Assembly (NCBI GenBank): GCA_016081115.2
Contig: JABTTQ020003037.1
Span: 1 to 64,000, forward strand
DNA: 64,000 bases
Direction: 5' to 3'
Source of the DNA: Rehmannia glutinosa
Taxonomy: Eukaryota; Streptophyta; Magnoliopsida; Lamiales; Orobanchaceae
Every line of letters starts with the position of its first letter. The first letter of the stretch is position 1. The notes under the pieces were generated by a model, which saw nothing but the letters and a program-made list of their open reading frames with translations, was not told the DNA's origin and made no database searches. The position numbers and the translations under genes are program-made. This document shows, piece by piece, positions 23,801 to 31,820 of this stretch.

Positions 23801-25644
23801 ACTTGAGGATTTCTCTACACTTTCGCAGGGGAATTGTTTCTTAGCGATCAAGATTTACGAGGAGATCAATCAACTCGTGTATGGAAGTGTGTTATTTTAT
23901 CCACATCAAAAAATAAGTATATTGTTGAAGCGAGAATATATTGTTGCGGCTAAAGCTGGTAAAGAAATGTTGTGGGCTAAAGCGTTACCTCCAAGAACTT
24001 GGAATCAAGCAACATCATTACAAAAGCGCAATTCAACTGTGATAACTTTGTTTAAAAGGTATTTATAGAGTGCTCAATTGAGCAATAAATATGTGTCTCA
24101 TTCTCATATAAAGCACATTGATATTCGATATCATGGATATGCAAAAGGTAACATATCGACAACTATTCGGTGACTAGTGAAGATCCATACGAAGAAGAAT
24201 CAAACACATATGTTGACGAATGTGGTTACACAAGAAAAACTTGATCTATGCGGAGACATACGGGGATCTTGTTTAAAGGATATATTTTGAAGGGGAGAAT
24301 TGAATAATTCAATTCAACATTTTACCAACATCCGGAAACAAGCGACCTCCATGTATAGCCGAGCTACTCAGCTAGAGCAACTAAATTTTGACAGACAAGG
24401 AAAAGCAACTTTAGACAAATCAAAATTGGCTGACCATGCATGGGTGAAATTTCCAACCGTTCACACCTCCTTTCGTCTCTATAAATAGGAACTTATTTCT
24501 TTCCTCAAGATATCCCTTGTAGTTTTAAACATCCCTAGAGAGTGGAGAGATCCTCGTGAGTGATCGTAAATCAACTTCTTGAGATTGATTGAGTTTTGAG
24601 AGTTTTTTTCGAGTTTGTAAATTTCCTAGTAAGTCTATTCTTGTGAGAAATAGAAATTGGTCTTTTGCTTTCAAATTCATCTTTAACATTAGAATGATCA
24701 TGTGATACCCAACAATAATTAATATTTGCACTACTATAAAGAATTCTAAAAAACTATCAACAACCCAAATACTCGTGTAAAAAAACAACTCTTTTAAAAA
24801 TCTAACTGATGGTTATTTTTTATACTGGTATACAAGGGAGGCCAAGCCATAATGTAAAGTATAAATTAAGAAACTAAAACATAATACTAAAATTAATATG
24901 CGATAGACATCTTTCCAAATGCATACTTCCAAAATTTGAGACCAAATGTGAATTGTGATATCTTGTTGAATAGTCTATAGAATTAAGTAATTGATTATAA
25001 CTTTCATTTGAATTTACTATGCTATTAAATTTGTTTTGTATGAAATTTACTCTATCACTTTATTTTTCAAACTATATCCTTCGAACCTGTAACATTTAAA
25101 ATTGTAAAATTATAAATATTTTTCAAATGCAAAAAAGTAAAAGTTGGTGATCAGCCGCAAACCTTGTAACATCACACTCATTTTCTTTTCTTTAAGCAAC
25201 ATAGTATGTATTATTTTAAAAAAATAACTTTCTATCAATTATCATAAAAAAGTTGTTTTATTTTTTAAGCATAAGGATGAAGACCTTATGTGCTTGCTTA
25301 TAAATTTGTATTTGAGTAGTAATCGAGAGTTATTAGTTAAAACTTAAAAACCCAAATTTGAACTGTACTTAAAAGTTCAGAGTAACAAAATTGTTAAAAG
25401 GCCATAAATTGCATGCCTTGCCAATGAGAATTTCGTTGGTGTGGGGCCCATAAATGTCGGCAGTGTCGAGGAAGGTGACGCCGGAATTGATGGCATGGTG
25501 GATGACCTCTATCATTTCGGGCTCGGGCTTTGGCGGGCCGAAGAAGGCGGACATGCCCATACAGCCCAGGCCCAAAGACGACACCTGCAGGCCCTGAGAG
25601 CCCAGCTTCATTCTCGGCACATTAATTTGCTTTTGTGTTGCCAT
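8813..25644 (-). CDS. Aldo-keto reductase, auxin-induced PCNT115 / perakine-reductase-like type
   Basis: Five minus-strand exons: 25417-25644, 20331-20531, 11021-11193, 10511-10612, 8813-9145 (stop TGA at 8813-8815), giving about 345 residues, the usual length for this family. Exon 1 carries the N-terminal strand (MKLGSQGLQVSSLGLGCMGM) and LDTADIYG with catalytic Asp60 and Tyr65. Exon 2 carries ELATKCG (Lys91) and YYLHRID (His132), completing the AKR tetrad. Exon 3 has KYIGLSEAS and VQLEWSLW, exon 4 YSPLGRGFFSSG, exon 5 CPIPGTTK for NADPH phosphate contact. These enzymes are cytosolic NADPH-dependent carbonyl reductases; the substrate cannot be read from sequence. Oddities: intron 1 has a GC donor (AAG|GCATGC); intron 2 is 9.1 kb and intron 1 4.9 kb, both filled with transposons; the exon 3/4 join lacks one base, apparently from a shortened G run (TGCAGG). 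All active-site residues are intact. Confidence 0.9.
9173..9427. mobile_element. Mutator-like MITE, copy A (intron 4 of the AKR gene)
   Basis: A 255-bp palindromic block with ends GGTATAATTACAAAAACCC and a right end reading TTTTGTAACTATCTC. It is flanked by 9-bp duplications AAACTTTAA / AAACTGTAA (one mismatch). It shares internal strings (CTTTATAAGCAGAAACTTTTC, AACCTCAGGGG) with copies B-E. No coding capacity. Confidence 0.8.
10027..10310. mobile_element. Mutator-like MITE, copy B (intron 4 of the AKR gene)
   Basis: Starts GGGATAGTTACAACAAC and ends TTTGGTAATTATCCC, an inverted terminal pair. It is flanked by perfect 9-bp direct repeats TAATTTTTC (10018-10026 and 10311-10319). The 284-bp body belongs to the same family as A, C, D and E; the internal orientation is opposite to A, C and E. 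Confidence 0.9.
10652..10961. mobile_element. Mutator-like MITE, copy C (intron 3 of the AKR gene)
   Basis: Starts GGGATAATTTACAAAAC and ends with TTATAATTATCC. Internal motifs match copy E (CTTCATAAGCAAAAA, CCCCCTAATATTCATAG). A poly-T run near 10905-10921 suggests added bases. No clean target duplication was found at the assumed borders, unlike the other copies. Confidence 0.75.
11196..11889. other. AKR intron 2 sequence 5' of the copia insertion
   Basis: AT-rich intron DNA between exon 3 and the copia target duplication. No further gene, repeat or RNA was recognised. Confidence 0.5.
11895..12133 (+). repeat. 5' LTR of copia 1
   Basis: 239-bp LTR ending TACTTTCTACA. It contains a CTATTTAAAC TATA-like box near 12057 and shares most of its sequence with 16660-16884. 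Confidence 0.9.
12164..13090 (+). pseudogene. Copia 1 gag (UBN2/retrotran_gag type)
   Basis: From the ATG at 12164 the frame carries a short N-terminus, then shifts near 12270 into a capsid-like domain (LNGKNYLEWSQFVRL, ...LWQKLDMFD, ...VFLAGLNKDID). A TAG at 12850-12852 interrupts it just before the nucleocapsid part. A zinc knuckle CDHCQKPWHKRETC (about 12956-13000) fits C-x2-C-x4-H-x4-C. At least one frameshift and one stop. Confidence 0.85.
13200..16593 (+). pseudogene. Copia 1 pol: protease, integrase, reverse transcriptase, RNase H
   Basis: Domains in order, in several frames: aspartic protease with LDSGATDHMIG (~13275), GAG-pre-integrase LWHYRLGHLNF (~13680), integrase core with FLSDNGKEYF (~14015) and NTPQQNGVAERKN (~14105), RT starting TWEMMGLPHGKATIGCKWVF (~15150) with VQLDVKNAFLNGDLEKEVYM (~15370) and a VDD catalytic box (~15645), and RNase H with YADWAGSITDRRSTFGYC (~16165). 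Stops and shifts occur near 13775, 14737, 15072, 15550 and 16355. A 93-bp insertion splits the RT domain at 15736-15828. Confidence 0.9.
15736..15828 (+). other. 93-bp insertion within the copia 1 RT domain
   Basis: The conserved RT segment should run from LGQ (ending at 15735) straight into LRYFLGMEIARSKKG (from 15829). Between them lie 93 bp of unrelated sequence with no recognisable repeat or target duplication. It keeps the frame but carries an in-frame TAA. Confidence 0.6.
16660..16884 (+). repeat. 3' LTR of copia 1
   Basis: 225-bp LTR, TGTTGATTTAC...ACTTTCTACA, preceded by a short purine tract. Compared with the 5' LTR it has several substitutions and a deletion around TTCTTATTT, so insertion was not very recent. 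Confidence 0.9.
16885..19421 (+). mobile_element. RTE-clade LINE, 5'-truncated, degenerate
   Basis: The left end begins inside the AP-endonuclease domain: LDDATKAKFWEDLETLMQ and VIICGDLNGHV (~16890-17000), then LDFIVAYDFIIGNTFF and IDYF. RT follows from about 17800: KTSKAVGLDDIPIEAWK (~17975), FMPGRSTIEAIHLIRRLCEQ (~18260), FIDLEKAYDRV (~18350), LFADDIVLIDE (~18620) and FKYLGSIIEENGEINKDV (~18820). The 3' end has the sequence GTAGTGGGATTAAGGCTTAG and a (TTG)n tail at about 19400-19421, the usual end of plant RTE elements. Several stops (TAG near 17052, 18388) and shifts. Its 5' truncation coincides with the copia 1 border. It lies in AKR intron 2. Confidence 0.88.
16890..19208 (+). pseudogene. 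RTE LINE endonuclease-reverse transcriptase ORF (broken)
   Basis: EEP-type endonuclease C-terminal half (GDLNGHV, then SQIDYF) followed by a full-length RT fold with the FADD catalytic box and a C-terminal region (MLYGVECWATKYEHEQKIRV, MRILRWMCGHTRLDRIRN). The frame breaks repeatedly, so only fragments are open: 16659-17054 (running in from the LTR), 17406-17651, 17803-18174 and 18804-19208. Confidence 0.88.
19422..20330. other. AKR intron 2 sequence between LINE and exon 2
   Basis: AT-rich intron DNA. Small open frames have no recognisable similarity. Nothing else seen. Confidence 0.5.
20623..20883. mobile_element. Mutator-like MITE, copy D (intron 1 of the AKR gene)
   Basis: A 261-bp block, left end CGGATAATTATAAAAATC, right end TTTTTTAATCATCCC. 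It is bounded by perfect 9-bp direct repeats AAAGAAATA at 20614-20622 and 20884-20892. Internal sequence is in the same orientation as copy B. Non-coding. Confidence 0.9.
20893..21699. other. AKR intron 1 sequence, no feature recognised
   Basis: AT-rich sequence between MITE D and a gypsy gag remnant. A purine-rich stretch lies near 21640-21690. Confidence 0.4.
21700..22110 (+). pseudogene. Gypsy gag remnant (zinc-finger region)
   Basis: Around 21855-21910 a plus-strand frame reads NHYGHSIKDYNHLKDE, the histidine/cysteine-rich motif near the C-terminus of many plant Ty3/gypsy gag proteins. It is followed about 70 bp later by a GGGPKAG-like segment and SSSGDN (~21985-22025), also typical there. 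Frames shift and stops are present. No protease, RT or LTR belonging to it was seen. Assignment rests on motif memory only. Confidence 0.45.
22253..22975 (-). mobile_element. Copia 3' end (RNase H tail plus LTR), minus orientation
   Basis: The minus strand gives the C-terminal RNase H region (about 22975-22700), a purine tract GGTTGAAGGGAGAGA (~22660-22675), then an LTR ending GCGATACCCAACA at 22253. The LTR matches the plus-strand LTR at 24296-24712, so two related elements face each other. No 5' part of this copy is present. Confidence 0.75.
22976..24712 (+). mobile_element. Copia pol 3' part plus LTR, plus orientation
   Basis: Degenerate RT starts near 22990 (LELEQMDVKTKFFT; DNLVCKLNKELG near 23110). 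It continues through FEMKDFGTD (~23320), the RNase H lead-in VPYSSALGSLMYAIVCTKPD (~23545) and FLSNPGNEHWEAVKWILMYL (~23640), to AKAGKEMLWAKALP (~23950). A purine tract TTTGAAGGGGAGAA precedes the LTR (about 24296-24712), which ends GTGATACCCAACA. It contains a TATA-like CTCTATAAATAGG at ~24478. The gag-to-RT part and 5' LTR are missing. Confidence 0.78.
24713..25416. other. AKR intron 1 sequence next to exon 1
   Basis: AT-rich intron DNA following the copia LTR. No additional feature recognised. Confidence 0.45.
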
Positions 25645-27767
25645 GGCTTCTTGATTGGCTTCATCTGTTATTCAACGGTGGTAGCTTAAGAATTAACATA
25701 TGGGGTGGAAAGGGTTACTGCAATTATTGCACAGTAGGGATGGAGACACGAGCGGTGAGTACATTTTGTTTTTATCCCCTTTTCTTGAAACGTGTCAAAT
25801 AATGTGGGGAGATATTTTTGGCGACATAAAGTTATAGAGATTAGACCATATTTTGCACCACTTTAGTGCAAAATTGGCACTACTACTTTGATGAATAATC
25901 TACATTCCATCTTGAGATTCGACTATTTTTTATACTAAAAAGAATATTATATAACATTCCTTCTTTTATTCATTTAATATTAATTTTTATTACTTTATAA
26001 TTGATAAATATATTACATATGTAATTTTATTTAATATAATATTTATTAAATTTTTATTTTCAAAATTAGTCAAATACAAAAAAATTAAAATTTAATGAAA
26101 TTAATGCAAAATTAAAACAAAAATTGATGTAAAATTAAAATTTAATGAAATTATGTAAGAAATATAATTTTGTGTGTAGTATTTTAAATCTAATAATATT
26201 ATAAAAATTACACATTTTATTATTAAAAAAATTTCACATTTAATTACTTTATTTTTAATATTATTTACTATTAGATTAATTTAAATACAAAATTAATAAT
26301 AGTATTTAAATTTATAAAAAAAATAACCAAGGAAAGAAAAAAACAAAAAAACAAAAAAAAGCGTTAAACAAAGTGATGGCGCCACAAATGGCGTGAAGAT
26401 AATATCAGACCGAGAATACTTTTTGGCGTTGGGCGCAGTTTTGCGTGTTCTTGGGCATGCTCTTAGAGTGGTTAATTGGGATTGGATTTTATTTCTTATA
26501 TATTATTTGATATGTATATAATTTACAACAAAAAACAGGTCCTTTCCAAAGCTAAAATTTAAAAGTTACAAAACCCATACATCAACATTACTTGCAGGAA
26601 CAAGTAGCAAAATAATTTAACATAGAAAAACAAAATTATAACATGAAATATTGAAACAATAATTAAAATTTGATGGAATCCAAAAATTATATATTTTTTA
26701 CACAAACTCATGTTAGATGGTCCATTTTTGTTTCTTCGATCAAAAATTCGTTTGACCCAAAACCGACTCTTTGTGGATTTTTAATAATATTAGCATGTTA
26801 GATGGAGATATTTTTGTAATATGGAATTTTAATCGATGGTATTTTTGTAATTCTTGGGGGTATTTTTGTAATTTTGTAACATTGTAACAAAGTGTAATTA
26901 ATGTCAATCGATCAAACATTTACTTTAAGAAGAAAGAAGATTTGCATCTACTTGATGAACAATTTTATCGATCAAACATTTACTTAAGGAAAAAAATTAA
27001 TGTCGACTTGTTATTTTTTGTGGGTTGGTAGTTGAAATTATGAGATTTGTTACAACCAGAAAAAGGATGATGAGGCTCATCCACGATGCCATTATTGTAA
27101 TGCTTACTAGGCGAAGTTAGCGACAAGAAGTTATAAGAGGTCGCATGTTTCCGAAGTTTGTGATTAAGGATCGTGCTTACTTGTTGATTAATGGGTGCGT
27201 GGTTATTGTTCTTGCCAATGGCACCTTCCACTCGCTACAATTAGGGTAAATTTTTTATCTTTTTTTTATAATTGTATTGGATTTTGGGAGTTGGCTCATG
27301 GATTGGGTTAGGTTTAATCCATCTAACGAATTAAATGGGTTAGATTGTATGATAGGAGACATCTTCAATATATATAAGCCATGCAAAAAAAAAAAAGGAA
27401 CTTAATGTAAAATGTATCGATTAGACATTACTCTAGTATTCCCTTGGCCATTTGTTGATGTAAACTTTAAATAAAAAAAAAAATCAAACCTTTACAAATG
27501 GATTGTAGGGGAGGTGAGACCAAGTATTAACATGTGATCCAATTCCATTGAGATTTTTATATGTATTCAATTTTATATTCTTATTTTTGAAAAATACACA
27601 TGCAGTCATAATTGGACATATGTAAGAATCTTAATCGAGTTGGATTCTAGAAAACATTTAATTATTTGTCAAAAATAAAATTTGTGTGGGTAGATCGAAT
27701 TTCCCAAAAAAAGTGTGTGAAAAAAGGAAAGTTTTCAAAGATATTCTAAATAGGAAATTTTGTTTTT
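25645..27767. other. Intergenic region upstream of the AKR gene
   Basis: Contains the AKR promoter close to 25650-25800. At 25850-25885 there is a hairpin (TTTTGCACCACTTTAGTGCAAAA) followed by ~450 bp of extremely AT-rich DNA, ending in a GC-richer block at 26370-26470 (GCGCCACAAATGGCG). The block between ~25840 and 26475 could be an old MITE, but I could not define matching ends or a target duplication. No gene was recognised. Confidence 0.4.
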
Positions 27768-27772
27768 GGTTA

Positions 27773-27939
27773 TGTAGAAATCAAAGAATTCACAGATATT
27801 GAAGGAGAAAACAAAGGCTTGTATTCTTATGTGATGCAAAACTAAAAGTGAATTACCAAATAGAGAAAGAGACTTGTACATGCTACTAGAAATTCTAACT
27901 CTAAAAGGACTAAAAATCATAACATTATATTAAAAAACT
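27773..27939 (-). repeat. 3' LTR of the non-coding LTR element
   Basis: Starts TGTAGAAATCAAAGAATTCAC on the plus strand. Its right end is diverged from the 5' LTR (AAAAAACTC instead of TTTAACA). Confidence 0.75.
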
Positions 27940-29386
27940 CCTCTTCAAACTCATGATGCGACCGCAAGAAATATTGAGAGTTTGCCAAACAAAAAACAAA
28001 AAACATAAAGTAGAATGTGCCTTGGTAACCACATCATCAATATGTGCTCAAAATTTAAGAAACAAAGAGCAATGTGATGACATTACATGGTGCACATCTT
28101 AAAGATCTACCACCACCTCCTGACCAATACATCTTCACACACCGGTGATGAGCTTTCGAGGTATAAAACTGAACAACCAAATTTCGAAAATAGGGATACG
28201 CATCTGAACACGATGATGCAGAAAACAACGAAACAAATTTAACAAAACAAAATCCAGTTTTAACCATCTATTCAACTACAAACCATGGTTAACCATCATC
28301 CCAAAATATATGCCCCACAAATGAAAGAAACAAAGGCGCAAGCTGAAGAAAAATGAAAATCAATTAAGCCAATAACTAAACATGATAAAAGAAAAGATGA
28401 TCCAAAATCAACTACAAGATGATCAACCATTTTTTTCTCCACAAATTATATTAAGTTCGTCCAACTAAACCAACCATAAGATGATCAACCAAATTTTGAT
28501 ACACAAACATATATTTATTTATTATTTTATTTAAAATCAAAACCAACCGTAACTCTTATTGATGAAAACTAACACAAAATCCAAAATCGAAAAAACAAAA
28601 AACCAAACCCAACATAGTTACTCGTATTGATAAATACACAAAACCAATTTAGCTACTCCAATACGAATAATTTTTCCCAAATAATCGCATAATGATTGCC
28701 TGAAGAGAGTCATATTTACAATCATCCATGATGAGCGAAAAGAAAAAAACCAAATCTGAACAAAAAACTAGCAAAATGAACCAGCTATGAACCAAAAAGA
28801 CTAGCGAAAAACTAACCGAACCAACACCAAAAAGCTAGCGAAATTGAACGAAAAAACTAATGAAAACGGATGGAAAAAATAGCAAAGATGAAGATTTTCT
28901 TTTGCCAAAAAATCTGATCGACTATGGAACCTAGTTGTCATCCATTTGTGTCAAATTCACGCACTCCGTAAAACATAAACTTCTCCATGTCAATACCCTA
29001 CATAGCCAAATCCCCATTTGTCGTTGCACATGCTAAATTTCCGTTCCCCAAGTCAATACACAAATTTTCTAAGCTACCGTCCATTGTCAAACCATCAAAG
29101 CACATTACAGATTTGCCAAAGATCAAATCCTGCACCTTCATGTTCTACAAAATCAGATCACTAAAATCGAAATTACAAAACCTTTGTAACTCAAAAGATC
29201 AGGAAAACTGAAAAGACACCAATATTTGAAACCCGAAACCAAGATCAGAAAAACTTAAAAGACTATCAATGATTAAACCCTAAACTTTCATGTCCTACAA
29301 ACACTCCACCCCACAAAAAGATTTTCAGAGTGTTGCCCCGACCCACGAAAGTTCTGGCTAAGATTAAAATTTGGTTCTTGATACCA

Positions 29387-29596
29387 TGTAGAAATTAAAG
29401 AATTCACATATATGAAAGAGAAAATAAAGACTAGTATTCAATGTGATGCATAACCAAAATTAAATTACAAAATAGAGAAAAATACTTATATAGGCAACTA
29501 GAAATCCTAACCGTAAAGGACTATAACTCCTAACCCTAAAAGGGCTAAAACTGAATAAGCAAAGTTATCTATAATAATATAATATAATATTTAACA
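29387..29596 (-). repeat. 5' LTR of the non-coding LTR element
   Basis: Starts TGTAGAAATTAAAGAATTCAC next to the primer-binding site and ends ATTTAACA, followed by target duplication GGTTA. Confidence 0.8.
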
Positions 29597-29601
29597 GGTT
29601 A

Positions 29602-30149
29602 TACATTTTGTTGGAGGAAATGAGAGAGAAAACTAAGTGAGCATGAGGAGTAATTACATTGATAAGATGGGCCTTTGCATATTTTGATATGAAGTTTTAG
29701 ATTATTTTTATTTCATGAAATTGGATCGTTACAGAATTGTAAAGCCTTGTTGGGAACCTGAGGTTAGTTGAAGCACATCATGCGACTTATATTATTTTAT
29801 TAATCTAGGGACAAAGTTTAGAGGCCAGGGTTAGTCCAGCGAATTTTGGAACCTAAAAGATCATAAAGTATCAATATCTTATGTAAAGATAGTGTTATAC
29901 ATCTCTCAAAGGTTCAATCAAAGTAGCAAACATAGGTGATATTCATATTCTATTACCTTTTTCTTTTAGAGGAAGATATTCTATTACCTTTAGTTTCCAC
30001 AATAAAGGATATTACATATTGATGGTAAGATGATCAAAATCAAATAATTTAATTGAAGCGAGATTTTTCTTCCTTACCCAAATATAACCAAGCTAGAAAG
30101 GTCAAAATATATTAATCAATAATTATTGACAAAACTCATGTCAGATAAT
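29602..30149. other. Intergenic, no feature recognised
   Basis: AT-rich sequence between the non-coding LTR element and the AGTATTAGT repeat. Nothing recognised. Confidence 0.4.
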
Positions 30150-30660
30150 TTAACGGGCCAAAATCTATTAGACGGATCCCTAAACCCGACTCGATGATAA
30201 TTTTATTTTATTAGTAGGGACCGGTATTAGCAGTCCCTCTGAAATAACAGTCCATTTGAAAAGTATTAGTATGTAGTTTACTTAAAAGTATTAGTTTTTG
30301 TAATATTGGACAGTGATATAATATCACGAGAGCGCTGAAAAGTATTAGTAGTCTCTTTTAAAAGTATTATTACGTTGTTCACTTGAAAATATTTAATAAC
30401 TTCCTAAAAAGTATTAGTTTTTTCCATAAAAAATATTAGTAGTTCGTGTGAAACGTATTAATAGTTCTCCTAAAAAATATTAATTTTTCTCCGAAAGGTT
30501 TTCGGTAATTCCCCTAAAGTATTAGTTATTCTAATAAAAAGTATTAATAGTCTTACTAAAAAGTATTAGTAGGTCATCTACAAAAATATTAATATTCTGA
30601 CCGTGAGTCGGATAGATCCATGATGTTGGATTCGTCTAACCGTTGGATCATCTAAGAGGA
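30150..30660. repeat. Degenerate AGTATTAGT-type minisatellite with inverted flanks
   Basis: From about 30250 to 30600 the string AAAAGTATTAGT or close variants recurs roughly every 25-35 bp (about a dozen times). The block is flanked by inverted arms: TTAGACGGATCC with CCCGACTC on the left (30168-30193), GAGTCGGATAGATCC with GGATTCGTCTAAC on the right (30605-30642). Subterminal repeat arrays inside inverted ends suggest a non-autonomous DNA transposon. No target duplication was established. Confidence 0.6.
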
Positions 30661-30916
30661 GGCTACCTCATAAATCATAATAATGTGGTTTGAACACATA
30701 AAAAAGTTCAAGGATGAGATCCAATTATTTTGTTATAGTGTCGCTCAATTATTTAGGTGGAATTTATCCAAACACCGGAAGGATTTGACTATTATGGAGC
30801 TCAACTCTAATGAAAGATGTCTCAACTGCCCAACTCTCCTAATTAAGCCACAGTAACCAAAAGTCCCACATTGTGATATTTTTATATGGTAAACTGGAAT
30901 GTGATATTTATGAAAG

Positions 30917-31102
30917 TTTTTAAACATTCACGCTCAGTGAAAGTCGCCCAATAACTGCGTTGCCCTCAATCACACAATTTTTACTCATCTTGAATAAACT
31001 GGAAAGATCGATTATTAGTAGATTTATGATAAGTTTTTCTTTTAAACATTCACGCTCAGTGAAAGCGCGTCCAATAACTGCGTTGCCCTCAATCACACAA
31101 TT
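30917..31102. repeat. Direct duplication upstream of the membrane-protein gene
   Basis: A ~63-bp segment (30917-30979) starting TTTTAAACATTCACGCTCAG recurs at 31040-31102 with only a few changes, period about 123 bp. It lies 190-370 bp upstream of the ATG at 31288, so it may duplicate promoter elements. Confidence 0.85.
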
Positions 31103-31287
31103 AGGACAGCTGAGTTAAAAAAAAAAAAAAAAAGACAACACCAGCAACCAAAAGAAGCATCTCAGACGCGAAAAGGAAAAGTAAAGGAAAGTAAAGTGGG
31201 TAGAAAATAATACTCAACTGCGAAACCCTCAAATCAAAGCCAAGCCCATCAAAATTGAACATTGGAAAAATCAAATTCATCAGATTC

Positions 31288-31820
31288 ATGGCAGCTGCTA
31301 ACACTATAGAACAACCCTCCTCACCTAGAATTCCCAATCAAGAAAAAAATTCAAATTCCTCGATGCTACTCCTAAAACTCATGAGCAAAAGAAGAACATG
31401 GGTTTGCCTATTTGTATCCGTATACACAATTCTACTCTCCCTTTCATGGAACCTCCTCAAATCCGTTCTGTCTTGGTACGAACTCGAATCGTCGAATTCT
31501 TCTTCGTCTGGGTGGCCGGCTTTGTACGCGTCGGTGCTTTTGGGTGTGTCTTTGGTGTTCTGTCGATGGTGGCGGCGCTGGCAGTGGCGGTGCCGGCCAC
31601 TCTGGTGACGTGGATAACTGTGCTTGTGTTATTGACGTTTTGTGGGAAACCTAGAAAAACCCTGGTTTTGGAGGGCAAGAAATTGACGGCTGAGATTACT
31701 GGGTCTGTGGTTAAGGTGTTGATTAAGGAAGGGAATATTGTGGCTGCGGTTTGTGCTGTTCTTGGGTATTTTGCACTTGTTGGAAGGCATAATGAAGGTG
31801 GTGAAGTTGTTGATTTGTAG
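31288..31820 (+). CDS. Small conserved plant transmembrane protein (single-base frameshift)
   Basis: Start at ATG 31288 (MAAANTIEQPSSP), chosen because the following residues are of the type seen at the start of this plant family; an in-frame ATG at 31255 is possible. The first frame runs through MLLLKLMSKRRTWVCLFVSV, a first membrane segment, and GWPALYASVLLG (~31540). The conserved continuation, FGVLSMVAALAVAVPATLVT then KPRKTLVLEGKKLT and EGNIVAAVCAVLGYFALV, is in another frame to the TAG at 31820. One missing base near 31548-31556 explains the switch. About 178 residues, three or four hydrophobic segments, no known catalytic motif. I recall it as an uncharacterised membrane protein of land plants. 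The first frame alone would stop at 31608. Confidence 0.75.

Larger units (their letters stand above)
27773..29596 (-). mobile_element. Non-coding LTR retrotransposon (TRIM/LARD-like), 1.8 kb
   Basis: Plus-strand ends are TG (27773) and CA (29596), flanked by perfect 5-bp target duplications GGTTA at 27768-27772 and 29597-29601. Two related direct repeats of ~167 and ~210 bp (27773-27939, 29387-29596) act as LTRs and share GAATTCACA and TGTGATGCA. Reading the minus strand, TGGTATCAAGAACC (29373-29386) follows the 5' LTR as a primer-binding site, and GTTTGAAGAGGAG precedes the 3' LTR as polypurine tract. The ~1.45-kb interior is A-rich on the plus strand and has no gag or pol. It would need enzymes from another element. 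I know no name for this family. Confidence 0.85.

Noticed and set aside
22253..24712. One intact copia element bounded by the two similar LTRs
   Set aside because: The LTRs are in opposite orientation and each has its own polypurine tract, so they are ends of two elements.
25840..26475. Old MITE around the TTTTGCACCA hairpin and the GCGCC block
   Set aside because: Could not match the two ends as inverted repeats or find a target duplication; left as an AT-rich intergenic note.
30250..30600. CRISPR-like array
   Set aside because: Units are degenerate, AT-rich and irregularly spaced, in a plant genome; no spacer structure or cas genes.
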